A DNA stretch of 14,415 nucleotides, taken from contig PFJA01000219.1 in the NCBI GenBank assembly GCA_002782905.1, positions 1 through 14,415 on the forward strand, written 5' to 3'. Of this stretch, positions 1-6,366 are shown one piece after another. A program made the position numbers and the translations under genes. Positions within the stretch are counted from its first letter, which is position 1, and each line of letters starts with the position of its first letter. Under the pieces are notes generated by a model. It was not told the origin of the DNA. It ran no database searches and was given only the letters and a program-made list of their open reading frames with translations. Source of the DNA: Lysobacterales bacterium CG_4_10_14_3_um_filter_64_11. GTDB taxonomy: Bacteria > Pseudomonadota > Gammaproteobacteria > Xanthomonadales > Xanthomonadaceae.

Positions 1-592
1 GTTTCGCTGCGTGTGCGGCGATGCCGCGGCGCTGCCGCTGGCCGATGCCAGCATCGATCTGTTGTTCTCCAACCTGTGTCTGCAATGGCTGCCCGATCTG
101 CCGGCGGTGTTCGCCGAGTTCCGACGGGTGATGCGGCCCGGTGCGCGGCTGCTGCTGAGCAGCTTCGGCCCGCGCACTCTGCATGAACTGCGTGCGGCGT
201 TTGCCACCGCCGATGCCATCGAGCACGTCAGCCACTTCGCGCCGATCCAGCAGATCGGCGATGCCCTGCTCGCCGCCGGCTTCCGCGATCCGGTGCTCGA
301 TCAGGACACCTTCACGCTGACCTATCCCAACCTGCCCACGTTGCTGCACGAGTTGCAGGCGATCGGTGCCACCAATGCGCTGAGCGAGCGTCGCCACGGC
401 CTCACCGGCAAGGGCCGCTTTGCCGCCGCCGGCGCTGCCTACGAAACCCTGCGCCGCGATGGCCGCTTGCCCAGCACGTGGGAAGTGGTCTATGCCCGTG
501 CCTTCGCCCCGGTCGCTGGCGCGCCGATTCGTCACGGCGGCAGCGAAGTGGCCAGCGTGCCGGTGAGCGCAATCGGTGTGCGCAAGTATTGA
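1..592 (+). CDS. bioC: Malonyl-ACP O-methyltransferase BioC, C-terminal part (5' truncated)
   Basis: The reading frame is open from base 2 and ends at TGA 590-592, so only about the last 197 codons are present. A GTG at position 11 is internal, not a start. BioC transfers a methyl group from S-adenosylmethionine to malonyl-ACP, which lets the fatty-acid machinery build the pimeloyl moiety of biotin in the cytoplasm. The visible part starts in the middle of the class I methyltransferase fold: a GDAAALPLADASID stretch, then FSNLCLQWLPD, the region after the SAM-binding motif typical of BioC, then RVMRPGARLLLSSFG and the BioC-like C-terminal half with HELQAIGATNAL and a final LPSTWEVVYARAF. The SAM glycine motif lies outside the window. 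Only 9 nt separate its stop from that of the convergent gene. The family assignment is confident; another methyltransferase of the same group is the only real alternative. Confidence 0.88.
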   Translation, partial: FRCVCGDAAALPLADASIDLLFSNLCLQWLPDLPAVFAEFRRVMRPGARLLLSSFGPRTLHELRAAFATADAIEHVSHFAPIQQIGDALLAAGFRDPVLDQDTFTLTYPNLPTLLHELQAIGATNALSERRHGLTGKGRFAAAGAAYETLRRDGRLPSTWEVVYARAFAPVAGAPIRHGGSEVASVPVSAIGVRKY

Positions 593-601
593 CTGCGATG
601 C

Positions 602-1090
602 TCAGGGCAACACTGGCGGCGGCGCGAACGGAGTGATGCTCAGGCCGATGCGGGTCGGTTGCGGCGGGCCGGTTAACGGCGCCTGCATGGCGATGTACAC
701 GCGGGCATCGCCACGACGCCATATCTGGAACCGCGCGTTGTCGCTTGATGCCCATTCGCGCTCCAGCGTGAAACCCTGCGCCGGCAACTGCTGGCGGAAA
801 AACGTAGCGGCTTGATCCGGCGAACCCAAGTAGATGTGAAAGCGCGGCAATGTTGTGGTGGTCGCTCCGTCACGCAACGGCATCGGCAACCGGATCTCGT
901 TGATCGCATCGCGGCTGACCCGGCTGGATACCACCTGTGCCCCCACCGAAAACCAGCCATTGGCGGAACCGGCCAGCGCCAGCACACTGATGGCAGCAAC
1001 CGCGGCCAACACAAGCAGCAACCAGAGCCCGCGCCGGGAAAGCGCGGATGGTGATGATGGTGAACCGGATGTCACCTCAATACCTCGCAT
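602..1090 (-). CDS. Small single-pass membrane protein of unknown function
   Basis: This 162-residue protein is not one I recognise. It has a short Ser/Pro-rich N-terminus, one hydrophobic helix at about residues 21-42 (GLWLLLVLAAVAAISVLALA), and a roughly 115-residue C-terminal part that is probably periplasmic. That part contains PRFHIYLGSPDQAATFFRQ and then LPAQGFTLEREW, a layout like small domains in which a 'D-x-x-A-x-x-F-x-x-Q-L' helix follows a strand, and it ends in a Pro-rich tail. The frame continues upstream to 1195, but that extension overlaps the cytochrome b561 gene and is Cys-rich nonsense. The ATG at 1090 is chosen. A GTG at 1075 is a serious alternative because GAGGT at 1086-1082 lies 6 nt ahead of it. 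The gene is last in a leftward set behind cytochrome b561, with a 40-nt gap, and may be co-transcribed with it. Confidence 0.7.
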   Translation of the reverse strand: MRGIEVTSGSPSSPSALSRRGLWLLLVLAAVAAISVLALAGSANGWFSVGAQVVSSRVSRDAINEIRLPMPLRDGATTTTLPRFHIYLGSPDQAATFFRQQLPAQGFTLEREWASSDNARFQIWRRGDARVYIAMQAPLTGPPQPTRIGLSITPFAPPPVLP

Positions 1091-1130
1091 CAACAGGCAG
1101 CTCTTGTGACAGCATACCCTTGGTGAACAA

Positions 1131-1673
1131 CTACCACATCCGGCGCAGGGTGTTGTCGCGGCGCACGAAGTGGTGCCACAGCGCCGCCGCCACATGCAGA
1201 CCGATTACCCAGTAGAACGCCTCGCCCAGCGTCCCGTGCCAGTCCTCGAATTGTTCCTCCAGTGCATGGCTCTTGCCAATCAGCGCCGGCAATGCGATGC
1301 CCAGCAGCGGCACCATGATGGCCTTGCCGCCGGCTGCCGCCGCGAGCATGCCCAGCACCGGCTGCACCAGCAACACCGCGTAAATCAACCCGTGTGTAAC
1401 CGCAGCCAGCCGTGCGACCAGCGCCGAAGGTGCTGGCGTGACGGCCGGCGTCGGCCGCCGCCAGCGCAGATAAATCCGCGCAAAAACCATCGCCAGCACA
1501 CTCAAGCCCGCCCAGAAATGCACCTGGGTAACCAGCGGGCGCCATGCGTTGGTTTTGGGCATGTCGCCGCGAATCTCGATCGCGACGTAAACGACGGTGA
1601 TCGCCAACAGCGACAGCCAGTGCAGCGCGCGCTGTGCGGTGGAATAGTGGGTCGACATCGTCGCGGCAGACAT
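1131..1673 (-). CDS. Cytochrome b561 (CybB-type, four-helix diheme membrane protein)
   Basis: This 180-residue protein matches the length and layout of bacterial cytochrome b561, an inner-membrane b-type cytochrome thought to move electrons between quinones and periplasmic acceptors. It opens with YSTAQRALHWL, the family's typical start. Four hydrophobic helices lie at about 15-34, 50-68, 92-113 and 148-169. Candidate heme-ligating histidines are H18 (RALHW), H52 (QVHFWAG), H146 (DWHGTLG) and H160 (GLHVAAALWHH), placed in helices 1, 2 and 4 as expected. The start is placed at ATG 1673; an in-frame ATG at 1658, just before the conserved THYSTAQ, is also possible. The frame runs open to 1880, but that extension enters the neighbouring dehydratase gene and lacks membrane character. 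A 169-nt gap separates it from the upstream dehydratase gene. Confidence 0.92.
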   Translation of the reverse strand: MSAATMSTHYSTAQRALHWLSLLAITVVYVAIEIRGDMPKTNAWRPLVTQVHFWAGLSVLAMVFARIYLRWRRPTPAVTPAPSALVARLAAVTHGLIYAVLLVQPVLGMLAAAAGGKAIMVPLLGIALPALIGKSHALEEQFEDWHGTLGEAFYWVIGLHVAAALWHHFVRRDNTLRRMW

Positions 1674-1723
1674 GGGCAGGGTTCCGGGTAGGCGGCGGGT
1701 GGGGTTTTGTACGTATGCAGTTT

Positions 1724-1746
1724 GCCTGGCCAAGATTAAGCCAGGC
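1724..1746. terminator. Hairpin between dehydratase and cytochrome b561 genes
   Basis: GCCTGGC (1724-1730) and GCCAGGC (1740-1746) form a perfect 7-bp stem with a 9-nt loop in the 169-nt spacer. Short T/A runs flank it (TTT after it on the plus strand, AAA before it on that strand), but there is no proper U tract. It could end transcription of the dehydratase gene or be a processing hairpin. Apart from this hairpin I see nothing definite in 1674-1842. Confidence 0.35.
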
Positions 1747-1842
1747 TTTGTTCGCTGTGGGCAAACGCCAGGAAGGCTCTGCTCGGTGTGGCTTTTACCC
1801 AGGTCACGGCTGGCGCCTCTGAAATATCCAGGGTGGGGGGGT

Positions 1843-2802
1843 TCAAGCCATCCCCAGTTTGTCCAGATCGAGATTGCCACCGCTCAGGATAATGCCGACC
1901 TCGCGCCCCGCGAAGCGTGCCTTGTGGCGCAGCACCACCGCCAGTGCCAGCGCCGCCGACGGTTCTACCACCAGCTTCAGGCGAGCGAAGATCAGCCGCA
2001 TCGCGGCCAATGCCTCGGCATCGGAAGCGAGCAATATCGCGCTGACCCGTTCGCGCAGGATCGCGAAGGTGAGCGGCCCCAGTTCGGCGCGCAGGCCGTC
2101 GCAGACGGTGTTGGCGCGGCGGCCGCTGATGCGCTCGCCAGCGCGCAGCGAATCGTGGGCATCAGCCGCGCCTTCGGGTTCGGCGCCAACGATCTCGATT
2201 CCCGGCGCCAGCGATTGGCCGGCAATGGCGGTGCCCGATAACAAGCCGCCGCCACTGACCGGCGCGATCAGCACCTCCAGCGCCGGCGCCTGCGCCAGAA
2301 ACTCCAGGGTGGCGGTACCCTGGCCGGCGATCACGCGGGCATCGTTGAATGGGTGGATCAACGTTCCACCCATTTCAGCGAGCACACGCGCGCTGAGCGC
2401 GTTGCGCGCGGCCATGCCCGGCGCGCAACGATGCAGATGTGCACCGTGCAGCCGCATCGCGTCAACCTTGGCCTGCGGTGCATCCTCGGGCACCACGATG
2501 TGCGCGGTAATCGCGCGCAGTCGACAGGCCAGCGCGATCGCCGCGCCGTGATTGCCCGAGCTTTGTGTCACCACGCCGCGCGCTGCCACTGCCGCATCCA
2601 GCGAAAACACCGCGTTGCATGCGCCGCGAAACTTGAAGGCGCCAACGCGTTGCAGGTTTTCGCATTTGAAATGCAGGCGGCAGCCGGCCAGTGCGTCGAG
2701 CGAGCGCGAACGCAGCACCGGGGTGACATGCGCCAGCGGCGCGATGCGCGCCGCTGCATTGCGAATGTCGTCCAGCGTGGGAATCTGGGTGTGCGAGTCC
2801 AT
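1843..2802 (-). CDS. PLP-dependent serine/threonine dehydratase (serine racemase / SRY1-like)
   Basis: This 319-residue fold-type II PLP enzyme probably deaminates L-threonine or L-serine to 2-oxobutyrate or pyruvate, or racemises serine. The PLP lysine is K57 in GAFKFRGACNA. SSGNHG (81-86) is the substrate-binding loop and SGGGLLSG (183-190) the phosphate-binding glycine loop. SGGN at 307-310 supplies the serine that contacts the pyridine nitrogen. The stretch AEPEGAADAHDS (about 207-218) keeps E208, A212 and D214 in the spacing of the divalent metal site of serine racemases and threo-3-hydroxyaspartate dehydratases. There is no C-terminal ACT-like regulatory domain, so this is a short catabolic-type enzyme rather than the long isoleucine-feedback IlvA. 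The start at ATG 2802 is backed by CTCCT (AGGAG on the coding strand) at 2811-2815. Substrate choice cannot be settled from sequence alone. Confidence 0.88.
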   Translation of the reverse strand: MDSHTQIPTLDDIRNAAARIAPLAHVTPVLRSRSLDALAGCRLHFKCENLQRVGAFKFRGACNAVFSLDAAVAARGVVTQSSGNHGAAIALACRLRAITAHIVVPEDAPQAKVDAMRLHGAHLHRCAPGMAARNALSARVLAEMGGTLIHPFNDARVIAGQGTATLEFLAQAPALEVLIAPVSGGGLLSGTAIAGQSLAPGIEIVGAEPEGAADAHDSLRAGERISGRRANTVCDGLRAELGPLTFAILRERVSAILLASDAEALAAMRLIFARLKLVVEPSAALALAVVLRHKARFAGREVGIILSGGNLDLDKLGMA

Positions 2803-2863
2803 CGGGTTGGCTCCTGCGCAGCAATGCGGGTTGATGTTTACTCAGTGCTCGACACGCGCATGA

Positions 2864-2882
2864 AATCAATGGGTCATTGATT
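2864..2882. promoter_or_regulatory. 19-bp perfect palindrome, possible operator
   Basis: AATCAATG-GGT-CATTGATT is a perfect 8-bp inverted repeat with a 3-nt spacer. It lies 61 bp upstream of the dehydratase start and is AT-rich against a GC-rich background. The size fits a dimeric regulator's operator, for example of the Lrp or LysR type. No regulator gene is next to it, so the assignment is inference. Confidence 0.4.
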
Positions 2883-2936
2883 GTCGTGGGGGCCGGTTTC
2901 ATGACGGTGGTTTCGGCACATGCACAAATGTGAGCG

Positions 2937-2997
2937 CGCCAAGAGCGCCAAGCCAACCGTCAGCCTTTTCCGCCGTGACGCTCTTGGCGTCTTGGCG
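2937..2997. repeat. Long inverted repeat (CTTGGCG-type intergenic element)
   Basis: The left arm at 2937-2952 (CGCCAAG AG CGCCAAG) pairs with the right arm at 2983-2997 (CTTGGCG T CTTGGCG), giving a 15-bp stem with one bulged G. Inside the loop, CGTCA (2958-2962) pairs with TGACG (2976-2980), so the whole element can fold as a nested hairpin. It lies between the divergent dehydratase gene and pepN. The right arm belongs to a dispersed repeat with a second copy downstream of pepN. Confidence 0.75.
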
Positions 2998-3029
2998 AGA
3001 GTTTATTTGCTCTTCACTCACACTCGATA
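2982..3029 (+). repeat. Dispersed intergenic repeat, copy 1
   Basis: TCTTGGCGTCTTGGCGAGAG (2982-3001) is identical to 5749-5768. Similarity continues for about 25 nt more, as TTTATTTGCTCTTCACTCAC here against CTGACTTGCTCCGCACCCAC in the other copy. The conserved length beyond the simple CTTGGCG heptads shows common descent of the two copies, which lie on either side of pepN in the same orientation. Confidence 0.75.
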
Positions 3030-3074
3030 ACGAGCCAATTTTTCCCGCTGCTGCTGTGTCGCACCCTTGCGCGG

Positions 3075-3080
3075 TAAACT
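3075..3080 (+). promoter_or_regulatory. Possible -10 element placed for a leaderless pepN transcript
   Basis: TAAACT ends 6 nt before the pepN ATG, and no Shine-Dalgarno sequence lies in the GCGGGC between them. A -10 element there would start RNA at or next to the ATG. No good -35 is visible (TGCTGT at 3052-3057 is weak), so this is a tentative call. Confidence 0.25.
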
Positions 3081-3086
3081 GCGGGC

Positions 3087-5678
3087 ATGATCGAAGCCAC
3101 CATCGCTCGTTTAGCAGATTATCAACCACCCGCGTGGCGGGTGCGCCATGTCGATATCGCATTCGATCTGGATCTGGAGGCCAGCGAGGTCGATTGCCTG
3201 CTGGCGCTGGAACCCGACCCGAGCCAGCCGCCGGCCGAGCTGGTGCTGAACGGCGAAGAACTCGAACTGCTTTCGATCAGCCTCGACGCGGTGCCGCTGG
3301 CTGCCGATGAATACGGCCACGCCAATGGCCGGCTGGTGATTCCCGCCGCGCGTGGCGCGTGTCAATTGCGCACTCGGGTGCGCATCCATCCCAGCCGCAA
3401 TACCCGGCTGGAAGGTCTGTACGCCAGCCGTGGCCTGCTGCTGACTCAGTGCGAGGCGGAGGGTTTTCGCCGCATTACCTTTTTCATCGATCGCCCCGAT
3501 GTAATGCCGGCCTGGCGTATCACGTTGCGCGCCGATCACGCACGCTTTCCGGTGTTGCTGGGCAATGGCAACCCGCTCGGCACGGCGCCACTGGCCGATG
3601 GCCGCCATCAGGCAGTGTGGGAAAACCCACATCCAACGCCGTGCTATTTGTTCGCGCTGGTCGCCGGTGCGCTTGATTGCGTCAGTCGCGAGGTGGTCAC
3701 CGGTGAGGGCCGGCCGGTGCGGCTGGCGGTGTGGGCAGCGGCCAATGATATCGCGCGTTGCGGTTTCGCACTCAACGCGACCGAGCGCGCACTGCGCTGG
3801 GATGAACAGCGTTTTGGCCGCTATTACGACCTGAGCCAGTTCAACATCCTTGCGGTCCAGGATTTCACCATGGGCGCGATGGAAAACAAGGGCCTGAACA
3901 TCTTCAATGCCCGTTTCATCCTCGCCGATGAAGAGACCGCCACCGACGCCGATTACCTCGGCATCGAATCGGTGATCGGCCACGAGTACTTTCACAACTG
4001 GTCCGGCAACCGGGTCACCCTGCGCGACTGGTTTCAGCTCTCGCTCAAGGAAGGGCTCACCGTGTTCCGCGACCAGGAGTTTACCTGCGACCTGCATTCG
4101 CGTGCGGTCAAGCGGATCGAGGATGTACGCCTGCTGCGCGGGCGCCAGTTTGCCGAGGATGCCGGTGCGCTGGCGCATCCGGTACGACCGCCCGAGTACC
4201 GCGAGATCAACAATTTCTACACCCTGACCGTGTACGAGAAGGGCGCCGAAATTGTGCGCATGCTGCACACCATGCTTGGCGACACCACGTTCCGAGCCGG
4301 CATGGATCGCTACTTCGCCGACAACGATGGCCGCGCCGCCACGGTCGAGGATTTTCTGCGTGCGCACGAAACGGCCAGTGGCCGCGATTTGGCGCAATTT
4401 GCGCGCTGGTACAGCCAGGCCGGTACACCGCGCGTACACGTGCACCGGCACTGGGATGGCGGCTGCTTGCGCCTGCGTATCGAACAGACCGCCCCCACCA
4501 TTGCCGGCCACGATGCGCCGCAGCCATTGCAGATGCCACTGCGCTACGCGCTTTACGACGCCAGCGGCGCGGCGCTCGATAACGCGCCCGAAGGCGGCGC
4601 TGACAGCGGCCTGCTGCTGCTCGATCAGGCCAGTCATGAGCTGGTGTTCAATGGTCTCGATGCGGCACCGCTGCCGGCGTTCAATCAGGGCTTCAGCGCA
4701 CCGGTGAAGTTGCACTGCGCGTACACGCCGGCCGAGCTGGCAACGCTGGCGCGCATCGAGCGCGATCCGTTCAACCGCTGGGATGCCGTGCAGCAATTGG
4801 CCAAGGCAGTGCTGTTGCGGCAGTTCCCCGATCCGCATGACGCCAGTGCAGCGCTCAGCGATGCGATTGGTGCCTTGCTTGACGATGACACCGCCGATCC
4901 GGCGTTCGTGGCGGAATGCCTGGCGCTACCCGACTTCGATACCCTCGCCGATGCGGTGGAAACCATTGATGTCGATGCGCTGCTGGCCGCGCGCGAGGAC
5001 ATGCTTGATCTATTGGCCGAAGATCATGTTGAACGTCTGCAACGGCGTTACCAAACCCTGGCCAGCGTAGCCGCCGGTGGCATCGACGGCGCCGCGATTG
5101 CCGCGCGCGCCTTGCGCAACACCTGCCTGGCCTGGATCAGCCGCCTCGACCCGGCCGCGGCACTGGCCGGCGCGCAGTTTGCGTCAGCCACCAACATGAC
5201 CGATCGCCTCGGCGCGCTGCGCGTGCTGGTGCGCTTCGACGCGCCCGGCAAGGATGCGGCGCTGGCGCAATTCCAGCAGCGCTACCGCGAGGATGCACTG
5301 GTCACCGACAAGTGGATCACCCTGGTTGCCAGCCGGCCACAGCCCGAGGCCATCGACGATGTGCGCGCGCTGCTCGATTCGCCGTGGTGGCTGCCGACCA
5401 ATCCCAACCGCGTGCGTGCCGTGCTGGGCAGTTTCGCGCGCTTGAATCCGGTCGCCTTTCACCGCGCCGATGGCGCCGGCTATGCGCTACTCGTCGAGCA
5501 ATTGCCGCGCCTGGACGCGGTCAACCCACAGGTCGCCGCCCGCCTGATCGGCGCGTTCGAATCGCATGCGCGCCTGCTCGGGCCGCGTGCCACGTTGGCC
5601 CGCGCAGCACTGGTGCGCCTGCGCGCCGGTGTGCATTCGCGCGATGCGCAGGATCTGCTGAAGCGGTTGCTGGCGTAG
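3087..5678 (+). CDS. pepN: Aminopeptidase N (alanyl aminopeptidase, M1 family)
   Basis: This 863-residue zinc metallopeptidase of family M1 is close in length to E. coli PepN (870). It removes N-terminal amino acids from peptides in the cytoplasm during protein turnover. No signal peptide is visible. The substrate-binding GAMEN motif is at residues 263-267. The zinc site is HEYFH at 299-303 plus the third ligand E322 in LKEGLTVF, giving the HEXXH-X18-E pattern. The transition-state tyrosine is Y383 in TVYEKGAE. Order of domains: N-terminal beta domain (about 1-190), thermolysin-like catalytic domain (to about 440), small beta-sandwich (to about 540) and a long helical C-terminal domain. All key residues are intact. 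ATG 3087 aligns with the family start, although no ribosome-binding site precedes it. The gene is flanked by repeat-bearing intergenic regions and appears to be transcribed alone. Confidence 0.97.
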   Translation: MIEATIARLADYQPPAWRVRHVDIAFDLDLEASEVDCLLALEPDPSQPPAELVLNGEELELLSISLDAVPLAADEYGHANGRLVIPAARGACQLRTRVRIHPSRNTRLEGLYASRGLLLTQCEAEGFRRITFFIDRPDVMPAWRITLRADHARFPVLLGNGNPLGTAPLADGRHQAVWENPHPTPCYLFALVAGALDCVSREVVTGEGRPVRLAVWAAANDIARCGFALNATERALRWDEQRFGRYYDLSQFNILAVQDFTMGAMENKGLNIFNARFILADEETATDADYLGIESVIGHEYFHNWSGNRVTLRDWFQLSLKEGLTVFRDQEFTCDLHSRAVKRIEDVRLLRGRQFAEDAGALAHPVRPPEYREINNFYTLTVYEKGAEIVRMLHTMLGDTTFRAGMDRYFADNDGRAATVEDFLRAHETASGRDLAQFARWYSQAGTPRVHVHRHWDGGCLRLRIEQTAPTIAGHDAPQPLQMPLRYALYDASGAALDNAPEGGADSGLLLLDQASHELVFNGLDAAPLPAFNQGFSAPVKLHCAYTPAELATLARIERDPFNRWDAVQQLAKAVLLRQFPDPHDASAALSDAIGALLDDDTADPAFVAECLALPDFDTLADAVETIDVDALLAAREDMLDLLAEDHVERLQRRYQTLASVAAGGIDGAAIAARALRNTCLAWISRLDPAAALAGAQFASATNMTDRLGALRVLVRFDAPGKDAALAQFQQRYREDALVTDKWITLVASRPQPEAIDDVRALLDSPWWLPTNPNRVRAVLGSFARLNPVAFHRADGAGYALLVEQLPRLDAVNPQVAARLIGAFESHARLLGPRATLARAALVRLRAGVHSRDAQDLLKRLLA

Positions 5679-5682
5679 GTGC

Positions 5683-5695
5683 ACCACAGGGTGGT
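5683..5695 (+). terminator. Short hairpin after pepN
   Basis: ACCAC-AGG-GTGGT is a perfect 5-bp inverted repeat starting 4 nt after the pepN stop. It lacks a following T tract, so it is at best a weak terminator or an RNA 3'-end stabiliser. Confidence 0.25.
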
Positions 5696-5718
5696 TCGCT
5701 TGGTTGCGGTCCTTCTAC

Positions 5719-5729
5719 GTCATTCCAGC
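5719..5729 (+). repeat. Fragment of GTCATTCC repeat
   Basis: GTCATTCCAGC matches the first 11 nt of the full hairpin repeat at 5931-5957 but lacks the rest. It adjoins the left arm of the CTTGGCG element and looks like a truncated copy. A one-mismatch fragment, GTCATTCCTGC, is at 6085-6095, just ahead of the antitoxin start. Confidence 0.45.
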
Positions 5730-5736
5730 CTGATGG

Positions 5737-5797
5737 ATTCCTTGGCGTTCTTGGCGTCTTGGCGAGAGCTGACTTGCTCCGCACCCACGCTACTCGG
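5737..5797 (+). repeat. Dispersed intergenic repeat, copy 2 (left arm of an inverted-repeat element)
   Basis: Three CTTGGCG heptads (5741-5747, 5750-5756, 5758-5764) are followed by AGAGCTGACTTGCTCC. From 5749 it matches the copy upstream of pepN. It is also the left arm of an imperfect inverted repeat whose right arm is at 5822-5863, with the 7-bp tandem repeat between the arms. Confidence 0.75.
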
Positions 5798-5819
5798 GAC
5801 TCGGGACTCGGGACTCGGG
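5792..5819 (+). repeat. Tandem heptanucleotide repeat, four perfect copies
   Basis: ACTCGGG is repeated four times without change (5792-5819). It lies between the two arms of the surrounding inverted-repeat element, where the hairpin loop would be. It is non-coding. Such perfect short tandems are prone to copy-number change by replication slippage. Confidence 0.9.
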
Positions 5820-5821
5820 AA

Positions 5822-5863
5822 AAGCAAATGGTCCGCAAAGGACGCAAAGTTCGCAAAGGAAAG
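5822..5863 (-). repeat. Diverged inverted copy of the CTTGGCG-type repeat (right arm)
   Basis: On the minus strand this reads TTCCTTTGCGAACTTTGCG followed by TCCTTTGCGG and ATTTGCTTTT. That parallels TTCCTTGGCGTTCTTGGCG, TCTTGGCG and ACTTGCTCC of the left arm at 5737-5780, with G-to-T changes in each heptad. The pair therefore forms a long imperfect inverted repeat around the ACTCGGG tandem. Confidence 0.65.
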
Positions 5864-5930
5864 CCCAGCGTGCAGCGCGTAGGCTGAGGGCCGTATGCAC
5901 GGATTTGCGGTTACGCACCCATCCCTCACC

Positions 5931-5957
5931 GTCATTCCAGCGAAAGCTGGAATCCAG
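5931..5957 (+). repeat. GTCATTCC hairpin repeat (REP-like), forward copy
   Basis: ATTCCAGC (5934-5941), a GAAA tetraloop and GCTGGAAT (5946-5953) form a perfect 8-bp hairpin preceded by GTC and followed by CCAG. This type of palindromic intergenic repeat is common in Xanthomonadales and other proteobacteria. Together with the inverted copy at 5998-6024 it makes a head-to-head pair like a BIME. Confidence 0.8.
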
Positions 5958-5997
5958 AGCCTTTCGCTGTGTGCCATCGGGTCGGAAGCTTAAATCA

Positions 5998-6024
5998 CTC
6001 GACCCCAGCTTGCGCTGGGGTGAC
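5998..6024 (-). repeat. GTCATTCC hairpin repeat (REP-like), inverted copy
   Basis: ACCCCAGC (6002-6009), TTGC and GCTGGGGT (6014-6021) form a perfect 8-bp hairpin. Read on the minus strand as GTCACCCCAGCGCAAGC and onward, it aligns over 27 nt with the copy at 5931-5957 with only a few differences, most of them compensated within the stem. The compensation suggests that the hairpin itself is under selection. Confidence 0.8.
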
Positions 6025-6114
6025 GGCCTGGTTGCCAAACCGACCAAGATGACCGAATCGATCGATTTGCGCGATGCTGATCCTGTCATTCCTGCATCAA
6101 TCACGGCTCATCCG

Positions 6115-6366
6115 ATGCGCACCTACACCGCCAACGAAGCCAAAACCCGGTTCGGCGAGTTTCTCGACCGTGCTCAGCGCGAACCGGTGCGGGTGATGCG
6201 CCATGAGCGCGTGGTCGGGGTGATGGTGAGCGCCAAGGACTATGAAGCCATGCGCGCCTTCTCCGCGGATCGCCTGCAACACACCTTGGATGAATCTGCC
6301 GCCGCTGCCGAGCGTGCCGGCCTGACCCCGAAAGCGCTCGACGCCCTGCTCTTCGATGAGAGTTGA
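6115..6366 (+). CDS. Phd/YefM-family antitoxin, apparently without a toxin
   Basis: This 83-residue protein has the Phd/YefM antitoxin layout. An N-terminal DNA-binding half begins MRTYTANEAKTRFGEFLDRA and continues with VRVMRHERVVGVMVSAKDYEAM. The C-terminal half (about 50-83) is Ala/Glu-rich and helical and would wrap a toxin, ending LTPKALDALLFDES. Such antitoxins bind their own promoter and neutralise a co-encoded toxin, often a PIN-domain or RelE-type nuclease. The frame is open upstream to 5905, but that part translates repeat DNA. ATG 6115 matches the family start, although no strong ribosome-binding site is present and ATG 6049 is possible. No toxin follows: the next gene is convergent and begins 39 nt after the stop. 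It could be solitary and act in trans, or be the remnant of a broken module. Confidence 0.87.
   Translation: MRTYTANEAKTRFGEFLDRAQREPVRVMRHERVVGVMVSAKDYEAMRAFSADRLQHTLDESAAAAERAGLTPKALDALLFDES

Noticed and set aside
1674..1880. In-frame upstream extension of cytochrome b561
   Set aside because: It overlaps the 3' end of the dehydratase gene, and the cytochrome family begins near THYSTAQRALHW.
3111..4838. Long minus-strand open frame (575 codons) opposite pepN
   Set aside because: It lies wholly antisense to a gene with all M1 peptidase motifs; its translation is Arg/Gln/His-rich with no domain, as expected from GC-rich codon bias.
5737..5863. CRISPR array
   Set aside because: The repeated units are 7-8 nt, contiguous and arranged as inverted arms with a simple tandem; there are no unique spacers of regular length and no cas genes.
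5905..6114. In-frame upstream extension of the antitoxin
   Set aside because: It translates the hairpin repeats, and the antitoxin family begins at the MRTYTANEAKTRFGE start.
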